Below, piece after piece: positions 45,980 through 56,965 of a DNA stretch of 64,000 nt. Both the position numbers and the translations under genes were made by a program. Location of the stretch: the NCBI GenBank assembly GCA_030068145.1, contig JAPJBO010000053.1, forward strand, positions 372,001-436,000. The letters run 5' to 3'. The notes below the pieces were generated by a model. The model was not told the origin of the DNA, did not search any database, and worked only from the letters and a program-made list of their open reading frames with translations. The first letter of the stretch is position 1; each line of letters starts with the position of its first letter. Origin of the DNA: Diplonema papillatum (lineage: Eukaryota > Euglenozoa > Diplonemea > Diplonemida > Diplonemidae).

Positions 45980-48900
45980 TCATACGAACTAGAAAGAAAA
46001 GCCATCCCCCCTGCGGGAAGGAAAGAGGGGCGCATACGTGTAGCACGGTGGCGGCTTCGGCTGATTGGACGTTGTGGTAGACGGGCTTGCCGTGGCTGGT
46101 CAACGTCGGGTGGCCGGCGCCGCGAAGGTAGGCGAGTTGCATGGGGGTGGGGTTGTAGTTGAGGTAGTAGCTCTTCACGAACATGTAAGGCGCGAAGAGG
46201 GCGACCGTGATGACGATGACAGTTAGCCACACCGCGGGATCGTTGAACAGCCGGGTGCCGACGCCGTAGTAGTCGGACCATTTTTGGGCGCCGTAGGCGG
46301 CGACGAATGCGAGGTAAAACGGAGGCATCAGGAAGATCCCGAGCAGGTTGGGCACTGTCAACGTGTGGGAGTCGAGGACGACGATCCACGCCTGGATCAT
46401 GATCAGCGCCGTGTACGTCACGGTGAATATCGAGTTGAAGTCCATCGGGTCCCCGGCGTGGCTGACGGAATCCCCGTTGAACACAATCAGCGTCACCAGC
46501 AGCGACGTCATCCCGTGGAACACGCCGAGAAGCAAACACATTGCGAACGTGTCGCCAGTCAACGCTTCTCCGCTCTGCGCCGCCTTGTACAACTCCGGAG
46601 ATTCCATGAGCCGCTCCCTCGGCGCGCAGCGGTCTAAAACGTACAGAAACGGCGCGGGCAGCGTGAAAGCGCCGTTCCACGCGGTGAGCAGCAGCGAGTT
46701 CCAATACGACACGCCGCTGAACGTCGCGAACCAGTTGAAGATGATTTGGATGAACGCCAGCAGCATCGACTTGTAGAAGCAGTACTGCGCGATGTAGCAG
46801 CTCCTCTGGTACGAGTACTGCCCGTGGACCAGCAGGAGCGGCTTGAGGAACCGGAACCGCGCGATGCTGTAGTCGGCGGCCCGCGACGCCTGCCTGCCCT
46901 CCTTTCCGACGATCCCGACGCCGATGGTCGCCTCCTGGATCATCGAGACGTCGTTGCCGCCGTCGCCGATGCTCAGGACCCGCCGCGGCGGCGCGGCCTT
47001 CGGCCCCCGCTTGCAGCAGCCGGGCAGCGCCGCGCCGGGGCACGCGCGCTTACCGGCGCCCTCCAAGCTCTGGAAGTCGCCCAGGCGGGCGAGAGCGTCT
47101 TCCTGGCTGTTCCGCGCGTTGCCGGTGAAGTCGGGGTGCGGCGTTTCGCCGGACTTGGCCATCGCGGTCAACGACGCCTTCTGCCCAGGCGTCACCCGGC
47201 AGCAGACGACGCTGTTGACGGAGTTGCACAGCGCGCGGAACTGCTCATAGTACGTATCAAGCAGCAGCTGCACAGCCCTCCCTTCGACAATGAGGACGTG
47301 CCCCGCACACGCAAGCCCCGACCCACTGATTGTGTCACTCCGGTCCGACGACGAGCTAGCAGTTGGCTTCCGGTTCGTCACCTCGGAGAAGTCCTTGAGC
47401 GACACCGAAGATGTGCTCGACGACGTCGATTGGTTCGCGGGGCCATGCGCTTGCGAGGGCAGCTCTGCGTAGGACGCCTCACCGTGGACGACCGGCGCGA
47501 ATGTGCCGTACGGCGACAGCACCCTGGCCCCGGGGTCCCTCTCCCCCGCGGCCGGCGGCCGCTTCCGCGCAGCGACCGCGGCCGCGGCCGCGGTGAGGTC
47601 GTGATACAGCTTGGAGAGCAGCTGGTCTTCGGACATGCTCGCTGCGGGGCCGAGCTGCAGGGGGAGGAGCTCTTCCCCCTCCGCCCAAAGACCACACGAC
47701 CGGGAAATCTGCTTCGCAGTCTCGAACTTGTCCCCCGTCAGCATCCAGAACCGGATGTTGGCCCGCCGCAGCGTCGCTATCGTGTCGGGCACGCCGTCCT
47801 GCAGCTTGTCCTCGATCGCGGTCGCCCCGGAGACCGTCAAGTCCAGCTCTATCTCCTCGTACGCCTTCTGCAGCGCGACCTCCCTCGCGTCGCCGGGCTG
47901 CACGGCGGCGGCCTCGATTTTCTTGCTCCACGCCTGGTACTCATCGGCGGGCACGTCCCTGTACCCGAGAACGAGGGTCCGCAGCCCCGCGGATGCGAAC
48001 GTGCGCAGGTGGGCCTCGAGCGTCTCGACCTCTTTGTCGGTCGATCGTCCGCGGACGAGGGGCAGCATTCGCTCGTCGGCGCCCTTTGTGTACAGCGTGA
48101 CGACGCCGGTACCGCGGTTCCGCAACAGGATCGACATCATCTTCCGGTCGCTGTCGAACTCCATCACGTGCAGGATCTCGTGCTCCTCGGTGGCACCGGT
48201 TGTCCCAGTCCGCGCGATGGTGGTAACGTTCTTCGTCCGGTGCCGGAGGGAGAACCCCATTTTTACTGCCGCCTTCACAAGCGCCTCCTCGTCAGGCGAC
48301 GCTGCCGCATACCGGGTGGTGCCATCCGCATTGGTTTCGATGGACACCGTGTGGCAGAGGGCGAGCGAGAGGCCGAATTGCGTGTACGCGGGGTCTGTCC
48401 GTGCCGAAAACCGCTCTTCGGCGTTCGCGCTGTCTGAGAACACCGACACGGTGGGGTCGAAGTGCGCGGATCCCGTTTTGGACCCGCCGCAGGTCTGCCC
48501 GCCGAGCGAGCAGGCGACGAACTCCATGATGTTGTCCGTCAGTGTCCCGGTCTTGTCGGTCAGCACGCTCTCGATTTGCCCCAGGTCCTCAGCGATCGCG
48601 GTGTTGTTCGCCACCGCTGGCGTGCCGCCGGCTTCGGCGTCGATGTTGGGATCGTACATGCTCGCGTCCCATCCGATCGCGAGACTTATGTAGTACTTCG
48701 AAATGTCGATGATCACCTTGAAACTGATCGGGATCATCACGGACGTTAGTAGGAAGAACCGCATCGGCGTTGCGATGTAGTGGATCGCCGACACTTTGTG
48801 GAACCCGAGGTACCAAGCGTCGTCGCCGTACTTCGCCAGCTCGATGACGCCGATGAGCCCCATGACGAACGCAATCGCGAGTTGGAAGATGAACACGCGG

Positions 48901-49712
48901 ACGGAGTACCGCGAAATTTCCTTGTCGACGGTCGCCCACTTGATCGGCGGGCTCTCTTTGTTCCGGCCGCACTTCGTGTCGCCGCCGGTGTAAACGGCGA
49001 CGCCGTACACGTACTCAGTGTTCTGCAAAAAGCACGACTGCAGCAGCAGCTGCTGCGTCGTCACGCTGTGCCGCTCGCCGCCCACTTCGAGCACCGAGTT
49101 GAAGTGGTAGATCCGCGGGTTCGGCGGGTCGCAGGACAGCTTGCCCTGCACCGAAAACACGTCGCACGCAGCGAGCACCGGCACGCACGCCCGCGGCTTC
49201 AAATCGATCTCGCCATCCAAGTTGTCGGTCCGGATGTACGCGACGCCGTCCGGGTCCGAGCTCTTCAGCAAGAAAAGGTCGCACGGGATCTCGCTGTTCT
49301 GCATCACCTTCACCACGTCTCCCACTCGGATGTCGCGCGAGCGCTTCTGGACAAGCTCTCCGTGCTGGATGACATCATACATTCGGTTGTTGAACACGGC
49401 GTCGAGAGCGTGGCGTTTTTTGTCGTCGTACCCTTCTTTGACAGCGGTGAGGGTGAAGGCGAGGAGGAGGGGCAGTATCGTGGACAGCGGGTTCACGGGC
49501 GCGATGATGGAGATGAACTGCAGGAGGGCGATCAGCAGGAAGTACTGGTTCAGCGGGCGGGAGAACTGTTCGAGGAAGTTCAGCGGGAGGAAGGTCACGA
49601 GCGTGTACTTCGAGTTCGTCACCGTGTTGTCGCAGTAGCGCGCGCCGCAGGCGGCGCTGCCCACCTCCACGACGCGGATCCCCTCCGCCGCCGCCTCGCG
49701 GTCGCGCCCCAT
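45980..49712 (-). CDS. P4-type ATPase, phospholipid flippase
   Basis: Start ATG at 49712 (MGRDREAAAEGIRVVEVG); a second in-frame ATG at 49778 is possible. Motifs in order: P4 N-terminal segment NSKYTLVTFLPLNFLEQFSR, DGEIDLKPR actuator region, MIPISFKV in helix 4 (P at about residue 328), phosphorylation site DKTGTLTDN (Asp386), nucleotide-binding TGDKFETAKQ, and hinge GDGGNDVSM (about 916-921), then six C-terminal membrane helices. It should flip phospholipids to the cytosolic leaflet, usually with a CDC50 partner. The first 1,225 codons are uninterrupted. The frame stays open to 45663, but the last 130 residues are antisense of the LRR gene and look non-genuine. A 49-nt intron (46037 to 45989, GTATGC...TTTCTTTCTAG) would end the protein LHFV at 45980; that end is inferred. 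Confidence 0.9.
45989..46037 (-). other. Predicted 49-nt intron in the flippase 3' end
   Basis: On the minus strand GTATGCGCC follows codon 1,225 and TTTTCTTTCTAG precedes TTC GTA TGA. Splicing is in phase 0 and gives a stop two codons later, 12 bases from the stop of the convergent LRR gene. A nearer acceptor (CCCGCAG at 46011) would leave only 27 nt. Confidence 0.4.
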
Positions 49713-49990
49713 CGTCGTGGCTCTCCTGCGCCGACAGTCGCCCGGTAGCCGGCGGGGATCTCGCTTCTCTGCACCCACCCTCCCCTCTGCTGAAGTGTTT
49801 CAATCCAATGAGAACGTGAACAAAAAGGCCAGTGCTGAAACACAAGGCCCTTCGTGCCAAGCAATGAAAATTTCTATGTGTGTGTTACGGACCCATTTTA
49901 ACGTGGTGACTCCCTCACGGGAGTACGATCACATAGCTTGAAAAGGGTCGTATCTGGAGCGAAGTATAGCCTACTTGTCGCTAGGCCAGA

Positions 49991-50180
49991 AGCGTGTACC
50001 GCTTCGAGTTCGTCACCGTGTTGTCGCAGTACCGCGCGCCGCAGGGGGCTGTCCACCTCCACGACGCAGATCTCCTTCGCCTCCGCCTCGCTGTTGCGCC
50101 CCATCGTCGTGGCTCTCCTGCGCCGACAGTCGCCCGGTAACCGGCGGGGGTCTCTCTTCTCTGCACCCACCCTCCATCTG
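49991..50180 (-). pseudogene. Duplicated 5' fragment of the flippase gene
   Basis: 190 bp at about 90% identity to 49600-49790, the flippase leader and first 35 or so codons, lying about 390 bp upstream in the same orientation. It keeps the in-frame GAEKRDPRRLPGDC leader and MGRNSEAEAKEICVVEVDS, then departs after about the YCDNTVTNSK position. The rest of the gene is absent. This is a local tandem duplication of the gene start. Confidence 0.85.
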
Positions 50181-50519
50181 CGGGTTTCGATTCAGTTGGG
50201 CAGTCCATGACGAGCACACATTTTCTTCACGAACGCAAGACGCTTTCAGGCTGTGGCTTTTTGGTTTCACTAGAACTAGAAGACGGATTCTTGCATTCTC
50301 GGAGAGATTCGCCGTGCTAAGAGCACTCCGACGAGTTTCAAAGCGACTGAGCGCATGATCTCCGCCAGTGGTGCGATACCCGAGGAAGGGAAAAAATACT
50401 GAAGGACAGCAAAAGACTGATGCGGTCTGGCAGTCGCATCTCGGCGACGGGGGCAGGAAAGCAAGTGTACCGGGTCGCGAACGATCACGTGATGATTCCT
50501 GTTGCGCGAACGGGTTGGC

Positions 50520-50785
50520 CTCTAGAAACAGAACGAAATCGGTCCATCTCCATCCCCTGGAACTGCAACGAATTGCCTGCCAATGTTTCTCACAGTGAAA
50601 CACGGTCCGTTGCGCGAACGGGTTGGCCTTTAGAAACAGAACGAACCCGGTCCATCCCTATCTCCTGGAACTGCCTACGAATTGCCTGCCGGTGCTTATC
50701 GCAGTGAAACACGGTCCACCACGGTCGAACAGGCATATCCCTATCCCCTAGAGCACATCGACCTGCCTGCAGCTGTCAGGAGGGA
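50520..50785. repeat. Repeat P, tandem units
   Basis: CCTGGAACTGCAACGAATTGC (50550) and CCTGGAACTGCCTACGAATT (50671), each preceded by GCGCGAACGGGTTGGCC and CAGAACGAA stretches with a spacing of about 118 bp, then CCCTATCCCCTAGAGC as at 45290. Confidence 0.75.
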
Positions 50786-52128
50786 TGGACCGGCATAAGA
50801 ACTACTGCCGCGTCCGACGCCGTCGAGAAGCACCCCACGATCCCGCACCGTGCCCTCGTTGCGCGGCAAACTGCTTTTGAGAGGCAGAAAAGCCGCGCAG
50901 TCGTCACGCCAACTGGTCTCGGGACAGAAGGTGATCCTCGGGGACTCGGGGAGTCTGTGCAAAGCACTAAAATAGCTTCTCCGAGAGCCATCCTGAACTA
51001 GTTGCTCGAATGAAACCTTCACCAGTGAAGATCTAAGCGCTTGACCTACGTCGAAGTAAACTCGCTTCCAGAACCGGTGAGGGCCCAAGTCTGAACCGGT
51101 GTTCGACGGCTAAGCCGCAAGCTGCTTGGGGAACAACTGGTGTACGCGTCCTTTGGCACCCGAACCACCATGAGTTGTGTGAGCCAACGAAGAGGGCGGG
51201 CAGTACACGCGGGTCATCTAGCCCCGGGCTCTGAACAGGACGATGCTGAACCTGCAGAGCGTGCTTGCAAACATGGCTTCTTCGGGCGATCTGAATAACC
51301 TGTGTCAGCGCGCAAGGCGATTGGCAGCATTGACAGCACCGAATCCGCACGCGAAACAGGCTCAACAGAACGTCGATAGGCACCGGGTCATCAGGGACTA
51401 CTTTGAAAGGAAAAGAGAGATGTTCCGATGCTACTCCTTCTTTTGATCAAGCGCCCTCTCTCGGCAAGCATCTCGGCGAGCTAGAACTACGCAGCATCTC
51501 AAAACCGTGCTTCATACTCATCACGCAGCTCCCAAGCTGGCCCAGGAGACCTCTCAACGACAGCACTGCGGTACCGGAAGGCCGAAAGCTCTTGCAGCCG
51601 TACAGCAGCAGAATCACGTCACTCTAGCAGCGTTTTAAAACTGCGGCCTGGGGGCCCCCGCCCGAGCCTTGCAGCTAGAAACCCCTGGCAGCTGACTGAT
51701 GTTGAACTGGATGATGCTGTCCAAAGAGGTCGGGTCAGTGATCAGTCGCTGTGCGAGTGGACCGACAACCCGTTTGACAAGGCACCTCAAATGTCCCTAA
51801 GGGGCGCTCTCTGGTACTGGAGAACCTTTGCTCGAGTGACTAAACGACCTCGCCTCTGCAGGTTCTGCGCACGTTTTGCGTGACGGGTTCGGAGCGAGAA
51901 TCAATGCCCAGCCCAACGAATGTCGTGCGGCGCGGAAGCCCGGAACCAAAAAAGGGTCCCAAAAGGACACCAGAAGCATCCCATAAGCACTCCACCCCAC
52001 GACCGTCATCGATCATCGACATGCCGCTGGAGAAAACACCTTAGCGTATCCAGAACAGCGAAGCCCGCAGAATATATCACCTGACGCCGGGAGATGATCA
52101 GGAACCACGGAAGGCCCCCTTGCAAGCC
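50786..52128. other. No gene; a JmjC tail echo
   Basis: At 51693-51765, CTGATGTTGAACTGGATGAT then GCTGTCC and GAGGTCGGGTCAGTGA resembles the last codons and downstream side of the JmjC gene (52134-52190, CTGACGTTGAAGTGGATGAC). This is probably an old partial duplication. Nothing else recognised. Confidence 0.4.
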
Positions 52129-53496
52129 TCAACTGTCTGACGTTGAAGTGGATGACGCTGTCTCAGAAGTAGAGGTCGACGACGAGTCACTATCGCTGCT
52201 CGAGTAAGTCGAACAGCTGACGGACTCTTGAGGAGGCTCCTCGTACTCGTCGAAGAGGCGCCGGTACTTCGGAAGGCAGGCTGTGCGGAACTTGCGCTTG
52301 AGCGTCTCGGGGCCCCGCTTCTGCAGGTCCCTCCACACGCGGGGGAAGTTGCCGGCGGTGCACACGTTCTGCGTGACGGCGATCGTGAACGGCGCGGCGT
52401 TCAGGACCGAGTGCCACCAGCCGCTGGGGATGAACAGCAACTCGCCCGGCTCGACGATGGCTTCCATGGGAAGATCGTCCACGGGCAGCCGGGGGTAGTA
52501 GTCAATGAACCACTCGAGTGTGTCGGGCGCAGCGTAGTACTCGGAATGGATCAGCTTCCGGTCGACCCCAGGCGGCACGACGCTCGGCGGGTACATCGCG
52601 ATCCGTTTCCTCCCCTCGGTGACCATGTTCCAAGCGTGCGTCTTGTGCGGGTCTGTGTGGAACGGCGCGCCAGACCCAAGCGGCCCTATGAGGAGCCACT
52701 TGTAGTCGGGACGGTCCTCCTGCGTCATCTCGTCGAAGAGGTCCTGCCCGGCGAAGAACGGAGGGATGCTGAAATCGTCGAGCAAATCCTCCGCCCGCTG
52801 CTCGAACTTGTTGTCGAAGATGTACATCGGCTTGTCGCCGGTGCCCCAGGCCCAGTCGCAGTACTCGACGTACTGTTCGAAGGTCATGCGGAGGGTCTTG
52901 TCGTTCGCGGTGGTCCCGTTCGTTTTAAACACGGTCCTGGCGTGCCGCCGGAGCAGCGATTTCTTCGTCCACTGCTTCCAACCCCACGCGTCCGCGGCCC
53001 CAGTGAGGATGACCGGTCGGTTCCCCTTATCGAACCGCTCGAAAAACTCACTCGGTTCGATCGCCGCCGACACCCGCGGTATCGCCTCCCCGCGCAGCGG
53101 GAAGGAGGATGGGTCGACCGAATTGTTGTACCACCGCACCCGTTTCGACTTCCTCGTGCGGTGCCAGCCATCGCCCTGCACCGACAGCTGCCGCTTGAGG
53201 CGGGAACGCTCCTGCTCCGTCGGCACGGAGGCCGGCCTGAAATACGTGTGCTTCCAGCTCTTCTTAAAGACGAACCGGGCTTCCTTGCCTTCAACGAGCC
53301 CGCCGTCTTTGATGCGGCGCAGGCAGAGGTCCTTCCATATCGACACGTCGTCCTGCAGCTCGTAGGCCAGCCGGCAGGTGCCGCCGAACCGGAGCAGCGT
53401 GGGGCCGTCGCACCAGTCGATCAGCCGCTCCAGCAGGCGGTCCGACAACGGCGTGAGACCGCCGAGCTGCCTTTGAGGCCGCTTCGGCACCGCCAT
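52129..53496 (-). CDS. F-box and JmjC domain protein (JMJD6-like oxygenase)
   Basis: 455 codons, no intron. I take the ATG at 53496 (MAVPKRPQRQLGGLTPLSDR); a start at 53595 would lie in the upstream tandem repeat. An F-box-like stretch spans about residues 15-60 (LLERLIDWCDGPTLLRFGGT). The JmjC/cupin fold covers about 147-385: iron ligands H280 and D282 in PFHTDPHKTHAWN, likely 2-oxoglutarate lysine K298 in EGRKRIAMYPP, and distal H362 in PSGWWHSVLN. The C-terminus (425-455) is a Ser/Thr-rich tail. The F-box plus JmjC order is like plant and protist JMJ21/PTDSR-type proteins, which hydroxylate or demethylate protein side chains and may link to SCF ubiquitin ligases. Catalytic residues are complete, so it should be active; substrate unknown. 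Confidence 0.93.
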   Translation of the reverse strand: MAVPKRPQRQLGGLTPLSDRLLERLIDWCDGPTLLRFGGTCRLAYELQDDVSIWKDLCLRRIKDGGLVEGKEARFVFKKSWKHTYFRPASVPTEQERSRLKRQLSVQGDGWHRTRKSKRVRWYNNSVDPSSFPLRGEAIPRVSAAIEPSEFFERFDKGNRPVILTGAADAWGWKQWTKKSLLRRHARTVFKTNGTTANDKTLRMTFEQYVEYCDWAWGTGDKPMYIFDNKFEQRAEDLLDDFSIPPFFAGQDLFDEMTQEDRPDYKWLLIGPLGSGAPFHTDPHKTHAWNMVTEGRKRIAMYPPSVVPPGVDRKLIHSEYYAAPDTLEWFIDYYPRLPVDDLPMEAIVEPGELLFIPSGWWHSVLNAAPFTIAVTQNVCTAGNFPRVWRDLQKRGPETLKRKFRTACLPKYRRLFDEYEEPPQESVSCSTYSSSDSDSSSTSTSETASSTSTSDS

Positions 53497-53519
53497 CGTT
53501 TCCTGATCTAACCTGCGAT

Positions 53520-54250
53520 ATATGGGGTTCCGCGTGCAACTGGGGGGGGTGAAACGAAACGCTGGGGCGTTGGCCTGCAGGTGCTCTTGAAGCACCCACT
53601 GCGTACTGGGACTTCAGGTTTCAGGTCTCGACCAATGGCGGAACTTGCACTGCCCTAGGCCAGGGCTAGAACGCATGCCACGGTGGCAGTCCACCTGGAG
53701 CTGGTGTGGGGCGGCCTGCAATTGCCTTCAAGCTTCCAGCTCGTTTCCCCGTCATCCAACCTACCGTGGGGGTTTCGTGCAACTGGGGGGTGAAACGTAA
53801 CGCTGGGGCGTTGGCCTGCAGGTCCCCTTGAAGCAACCAGCTGCTAGGCCTGCTAACCGTACTGGGACTTCAGGTTTCCAGCTCTCGACCAACGACGGAA
53901 CTTGCACTGCCCTAGGCCAGAGCTAGAAGCTTGAAGCGCGGGCGCCGCAGTGGCAGTTTACCTGGAGCTGGTGTGAGACCTGCAAGTGCATGCAAGCTTC
54001 CAGCTCGTTTCCCCGTCATCCAACCTACGATGGGGGTTTCGTGCAAGTAGAGGTGAAACGTAACGCTGGGGTGTTGACCGGACTGGATCTTCAAGTCTCC
54101 AGCTCTCGACCAATGACAAAACTTGCACTGCCCTAGGCCAGAGCTAGAACCTTGAAACGCGGGTGCCAGTGGCAGTCCAGCTGGTGCTGTGGGGCGGCCT
54201 GCAAGTGCCTTCAAGCTGCCAGCTTCCTTCCCCGGCATCCTCTCTCCGAA
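53520..54250. repeat. Tandem repeat of about 250 bp, three units, at the JmjC promoter
   Basis: Units begin near 53524, 53767 and 54030 with CGTGCAACTGGGGGG then GTGAAACGTAACGCTGGGGC and include GACTTCAGGTTTC, GAACTTGCACTGCCCTAGGC and TTCCAGCTCGTTTCCCCGTC. The first unit ends only about 25 bp upstream of the JmjC start codon, so it forms the 5' leader and probable promoter of that gene. Confidence 0.85.
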
Positions 54251-54674
54251 CCTGCGACGGCTTTCGTGTGGAACTTTGTAGTTTACGCATGTAGAGCATT
54301 CGGTAGCTACATCGTATTAGAACTGTTTTCGCGGGCACACGTTCATCTGGGGGAAGCCTGTTGCGCGGCAAAGCGCTCTCTGTTCGAAGGTACAAGTTCT
54401 CAACTCACCGAGCCGAAACCCAGAAACATTCGGAAACCCCCGAAAGGGTGGAGTAGGGCCTTGCACCATGAATGATTGAGATTACGGGCGAATGTCCTTC
54501 GCGTGTACAGGAAATAACTTTTTCTAGGCGGGTTCACGGATCGGTCGTTTCGTTTGACTTTCTCACGTGCAGCCGGTGTCCCGGGAAAGTGTTCTCTTCA
54601 GTACAGCACGGTAGACAAGAAGCAGAGCGGAGAGGGTATTGGCACTGGGCCAACTCCACAGTATACATCCGTCG

Positions 54675-55400
54675 AGCAGCACCCAACTGCGACGTGGTAG
54701 CTAAACTAACTCCTCTTCCTCGATTTTTAGATCCTTCAAGCTGCGGCGGCTAATCTAACTCCTCTTCCTCGATTTTTAGACCCTTCAAGCAGCACCCAAC
54801 TGCGACGTGGTAGCTAAACTAACTCCTCTTCCTCGATTTTTAGATCCTTCAAGCTGCGGCGGCTAATCTAACTCCTCTTCCTCGATTTTTAGACCCTTCA
54901 AGCAGCACCCAACTGCGACGTGGTAGCTAAACTAACTCCTCTTCCTCGATTTTTAGATCCTTCAAGCTGCGGCGGCTAATCTAACTCCTCTTCCTCGATT
55001 TTTAGACCCTTCAAGCAGCACCCAACTGCGACGTGGTAGCTAAACTAACTCCTCTTCCTCGATTTTTAGATCCTTCAAGCTGCGGCGGCTAATCTAACTC
55101 CTCTTCCTCGATTTTTAGACCCTTCAAGCAGCACCCAACTGCGACGTGGTAGCTAAACTAACTCCTCTTCCTCGATTTTTAGATCCTTCAAGCTGCGGCG
55201 GCTAATCTAACTCCTCTTCCTCGATTTTTAGACCCTTCAAGCAGCACCCAACTGCGACGTGGTAGCTAAACTAACTCCTCTTCCTCGATTTTTAGATCCT
55301 TCAAGCTGCGGCGGCTAATCTAACTCCTCTTCCTCGATTTTTAGACCCTTCAAGCAGCACCCAACTGCGACGGGTGGTAGCTAAACTAATTCCTCTTCCT
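54675..55400. repeat. 113-bp minisatellite, about 6.4 units
   Basis: AGCAGCACCCAACTGCGACG recurs at 54675, 54788, 54901, 55014, 55127, 55240 and 55353, an exact period of 113. Each unit is made of two related halves (49 and 64 bp), both containing AACTCCTCTTCCTCGATTTT then TAGA. Units are almost identical, so expansion is recent. There is no open frame. Confidence 0.97.
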
Positions 55401-55693
55401 TCTTGCATGTTCCCGTTGACGCACGGCCTTCGCATGCTGCGGCAGCGAACCTTTGCATTCTCCTTCCAGTATCACGAACGCGAAGCCAAAAGGAAAAAAA
55501 AAAACAGCGGAATTGTTTTTTGAAAGCGTGGACGTCGGATCAAGGTTGCCCAGGTGACCGGCACCGAGGCACGACCACATGGTGTGCGTGTAAATAGTTG
55601 TTTTTGCTCCGGGGGAGAAGGAGGAGAGGTCTGTATTTTTCCTTGACAGACTGCTTCTTTTCTCTTTGGCGAAAAGTTTAATCTGAGTATGGT

Positions 55694-55980
55694 ATTTGTA
55701 CAAGCGCCTGCTTGCTGTAGGAAATACTTGGGGAGGCTGCCAGAAAAATCTCGAAGGTGTGGTCTTCAACGGCATTGCCGATGACGTCCCCACGATGACA
55801 ACAATTTTCCAATCTCGAAGGAGGAAAATGTGCTGTAGCCCACACGAACGAAACTCAGGTAAATCTGGGTTCGGTGGCAGGTGTAAGCGTTCAACAAAAA
55901 AAATGACCCGCTTTGTAGTTGTATTGTGTCTCCCGCTCCCGCGCTAAGCGTCCCCTTCGAAATAGGCACAAAGTAGCCCC
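55694..55980 (-). mobile_element. MITE family A, copy with insertion
   Basis: On the minus strand it ends CCTACAGCAAGCAGGCGC and holds ACCCAGATTTACCTGAGTTT. Extra sequence of about 60 bp lies near 55752-55810. The left end is reduced to TGTGCCTATTTCGAAGG. Confidence 0.7.
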
Positions 55981-56055
55981 TTTTTTCCTTGGCAGGCTGT
56001 TTCTTTTAGAGTTCAACTTCGCTCGAAATTCCGGGGGTTAGGGTCTTTTCTTTGA

Positions 56056-56194
56056 CGCAGGGCTTACGCTCCGTTTTCGGTCTCAGAGAAAATACGTGTG
56101 GTCCACGCGTGGATCCGCACGTGGGGGAACAAAATCCAAAAAGAATTGACGTGTGGAAAACCACACGTTCCACACGTGGAGCGTAAGCCCTGCG
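56056..56194. mobile_element. 139-bp MITE with TTGA target duplication
   Basis: Ends CGCAGGGCTTACGCTCC and GGAGCGTAAGCCCTGCG are perfect 17-bp inverted repeats, flanked by TTGA at 56052-56055 and 56195-56198. The inside is also palindromic (ACGTGTGG / CCACACGT). It lies directly after a copy of repeat B. Confidence 0.85.
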
Positions 56195-56576
56195 TTGACG
56201 GAAAAGTCTAAGTCTGAGTACTGGTCTTGATTTCCCTCGACCAGCGACACGCGAGCCTAGCCCCTCCGAATGCGGTTAATTCCTTTTGTGGTACCCCCGA
56301 AAACCGAACGCAACGAAGTACGCAAGAACTCCGCTTAAACCACGCAGGAACTACCCCCAGCCCGGACGGACCAACAAGACGCAGGACCAGGCGACCAAGA
56401 GAAGGAGGGGGACGCGACCCAGAGACCCGGGCTAAGTAGCTTGGAACTAGTGTGATGGAAGTTTCTTCGGAGGGGCTCACGCACTCAAAGATCGACTTAT
56501 ACGCAGGAACTACGCAATACGGCGTAGGGCTACAATTTGATACGAAGCCGCCTGGGGTAGCTTTTTTTTGTGTTAG

Positions 56577-56860
56577 CTTGGTACCAGGGAAAGCCTGCTA
56601 CACGGAAGCCAAGCTTCACGTGTTCGGCGGTACTAGAGCCACGGGCCCCACGGGTCAAGTGGCTACCGATTTCTCAAACTAAAGCATCAAGGCGTGGCGC
56701 GCCTTGGGGCTTCGCGCTCGCGCTGAACACAAGCTCGTTGAGACGGTCAGCCGCAGGGCAGAGCGGACGGGGTTGTGGCACTGTGCTGCCTCCGACTCAA
56801 GCTTTGCAAGCTGTGGTTGACCGTCACGTTCCGGGACCGGGAGCGGCCTTTTTCTTTTTC
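56577..56860 (+). mobile_element. SINE-like element S, copy 3
   Basis: GGTACCAGGGAAAGCCTGCT to GAGCGGCC and TTTTTCTTTTTCTTC. About 95% like copy 2 by eye, missing a few bases at GTACT(GC)AGAGCC. Flanking duplication not clear. Confidence 0.75.
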
Positions 56861-56911
56861 TTCTTTGCTCTCCTTGTATTTCCTTTTTGGGAGGGAAGGG
56901 GTTCTCCCGTT

Positions 56912-56965
56912 TAAGAGTGAAAGTTCGCTTGAAACTCCGGGGTTTTAAAGTCTCCGGGTGACCTT
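56912..56965 (+). repeat. Repeat B, consensus-like copy
   Basis: AGAGTGAAAGTTCGCTTGAA then ACTCCGGGGTTTTAAAGT and CTCCGGGTGACCTT. This is one of the least worn copies. Confidence 0.75.

Noticed and set aside
46746-48437. A 563-codon plus-strand frame opposite the flippase
   Set aside because: Antisense of conserved P4-ATPase motifs, composition dominated by Arg and Val.
52228-53511. A 427-codon plus-strand frame opposite the JmjC gene
   Set aside because: Antisense shadow; the minus strand carries complete iron-binding and F-box motifs.
54675-55400. CRISPR-like regular array
   Set aside because: Units are contiguous and identical throughout with no variable spacers, in a eukaryotic setting.
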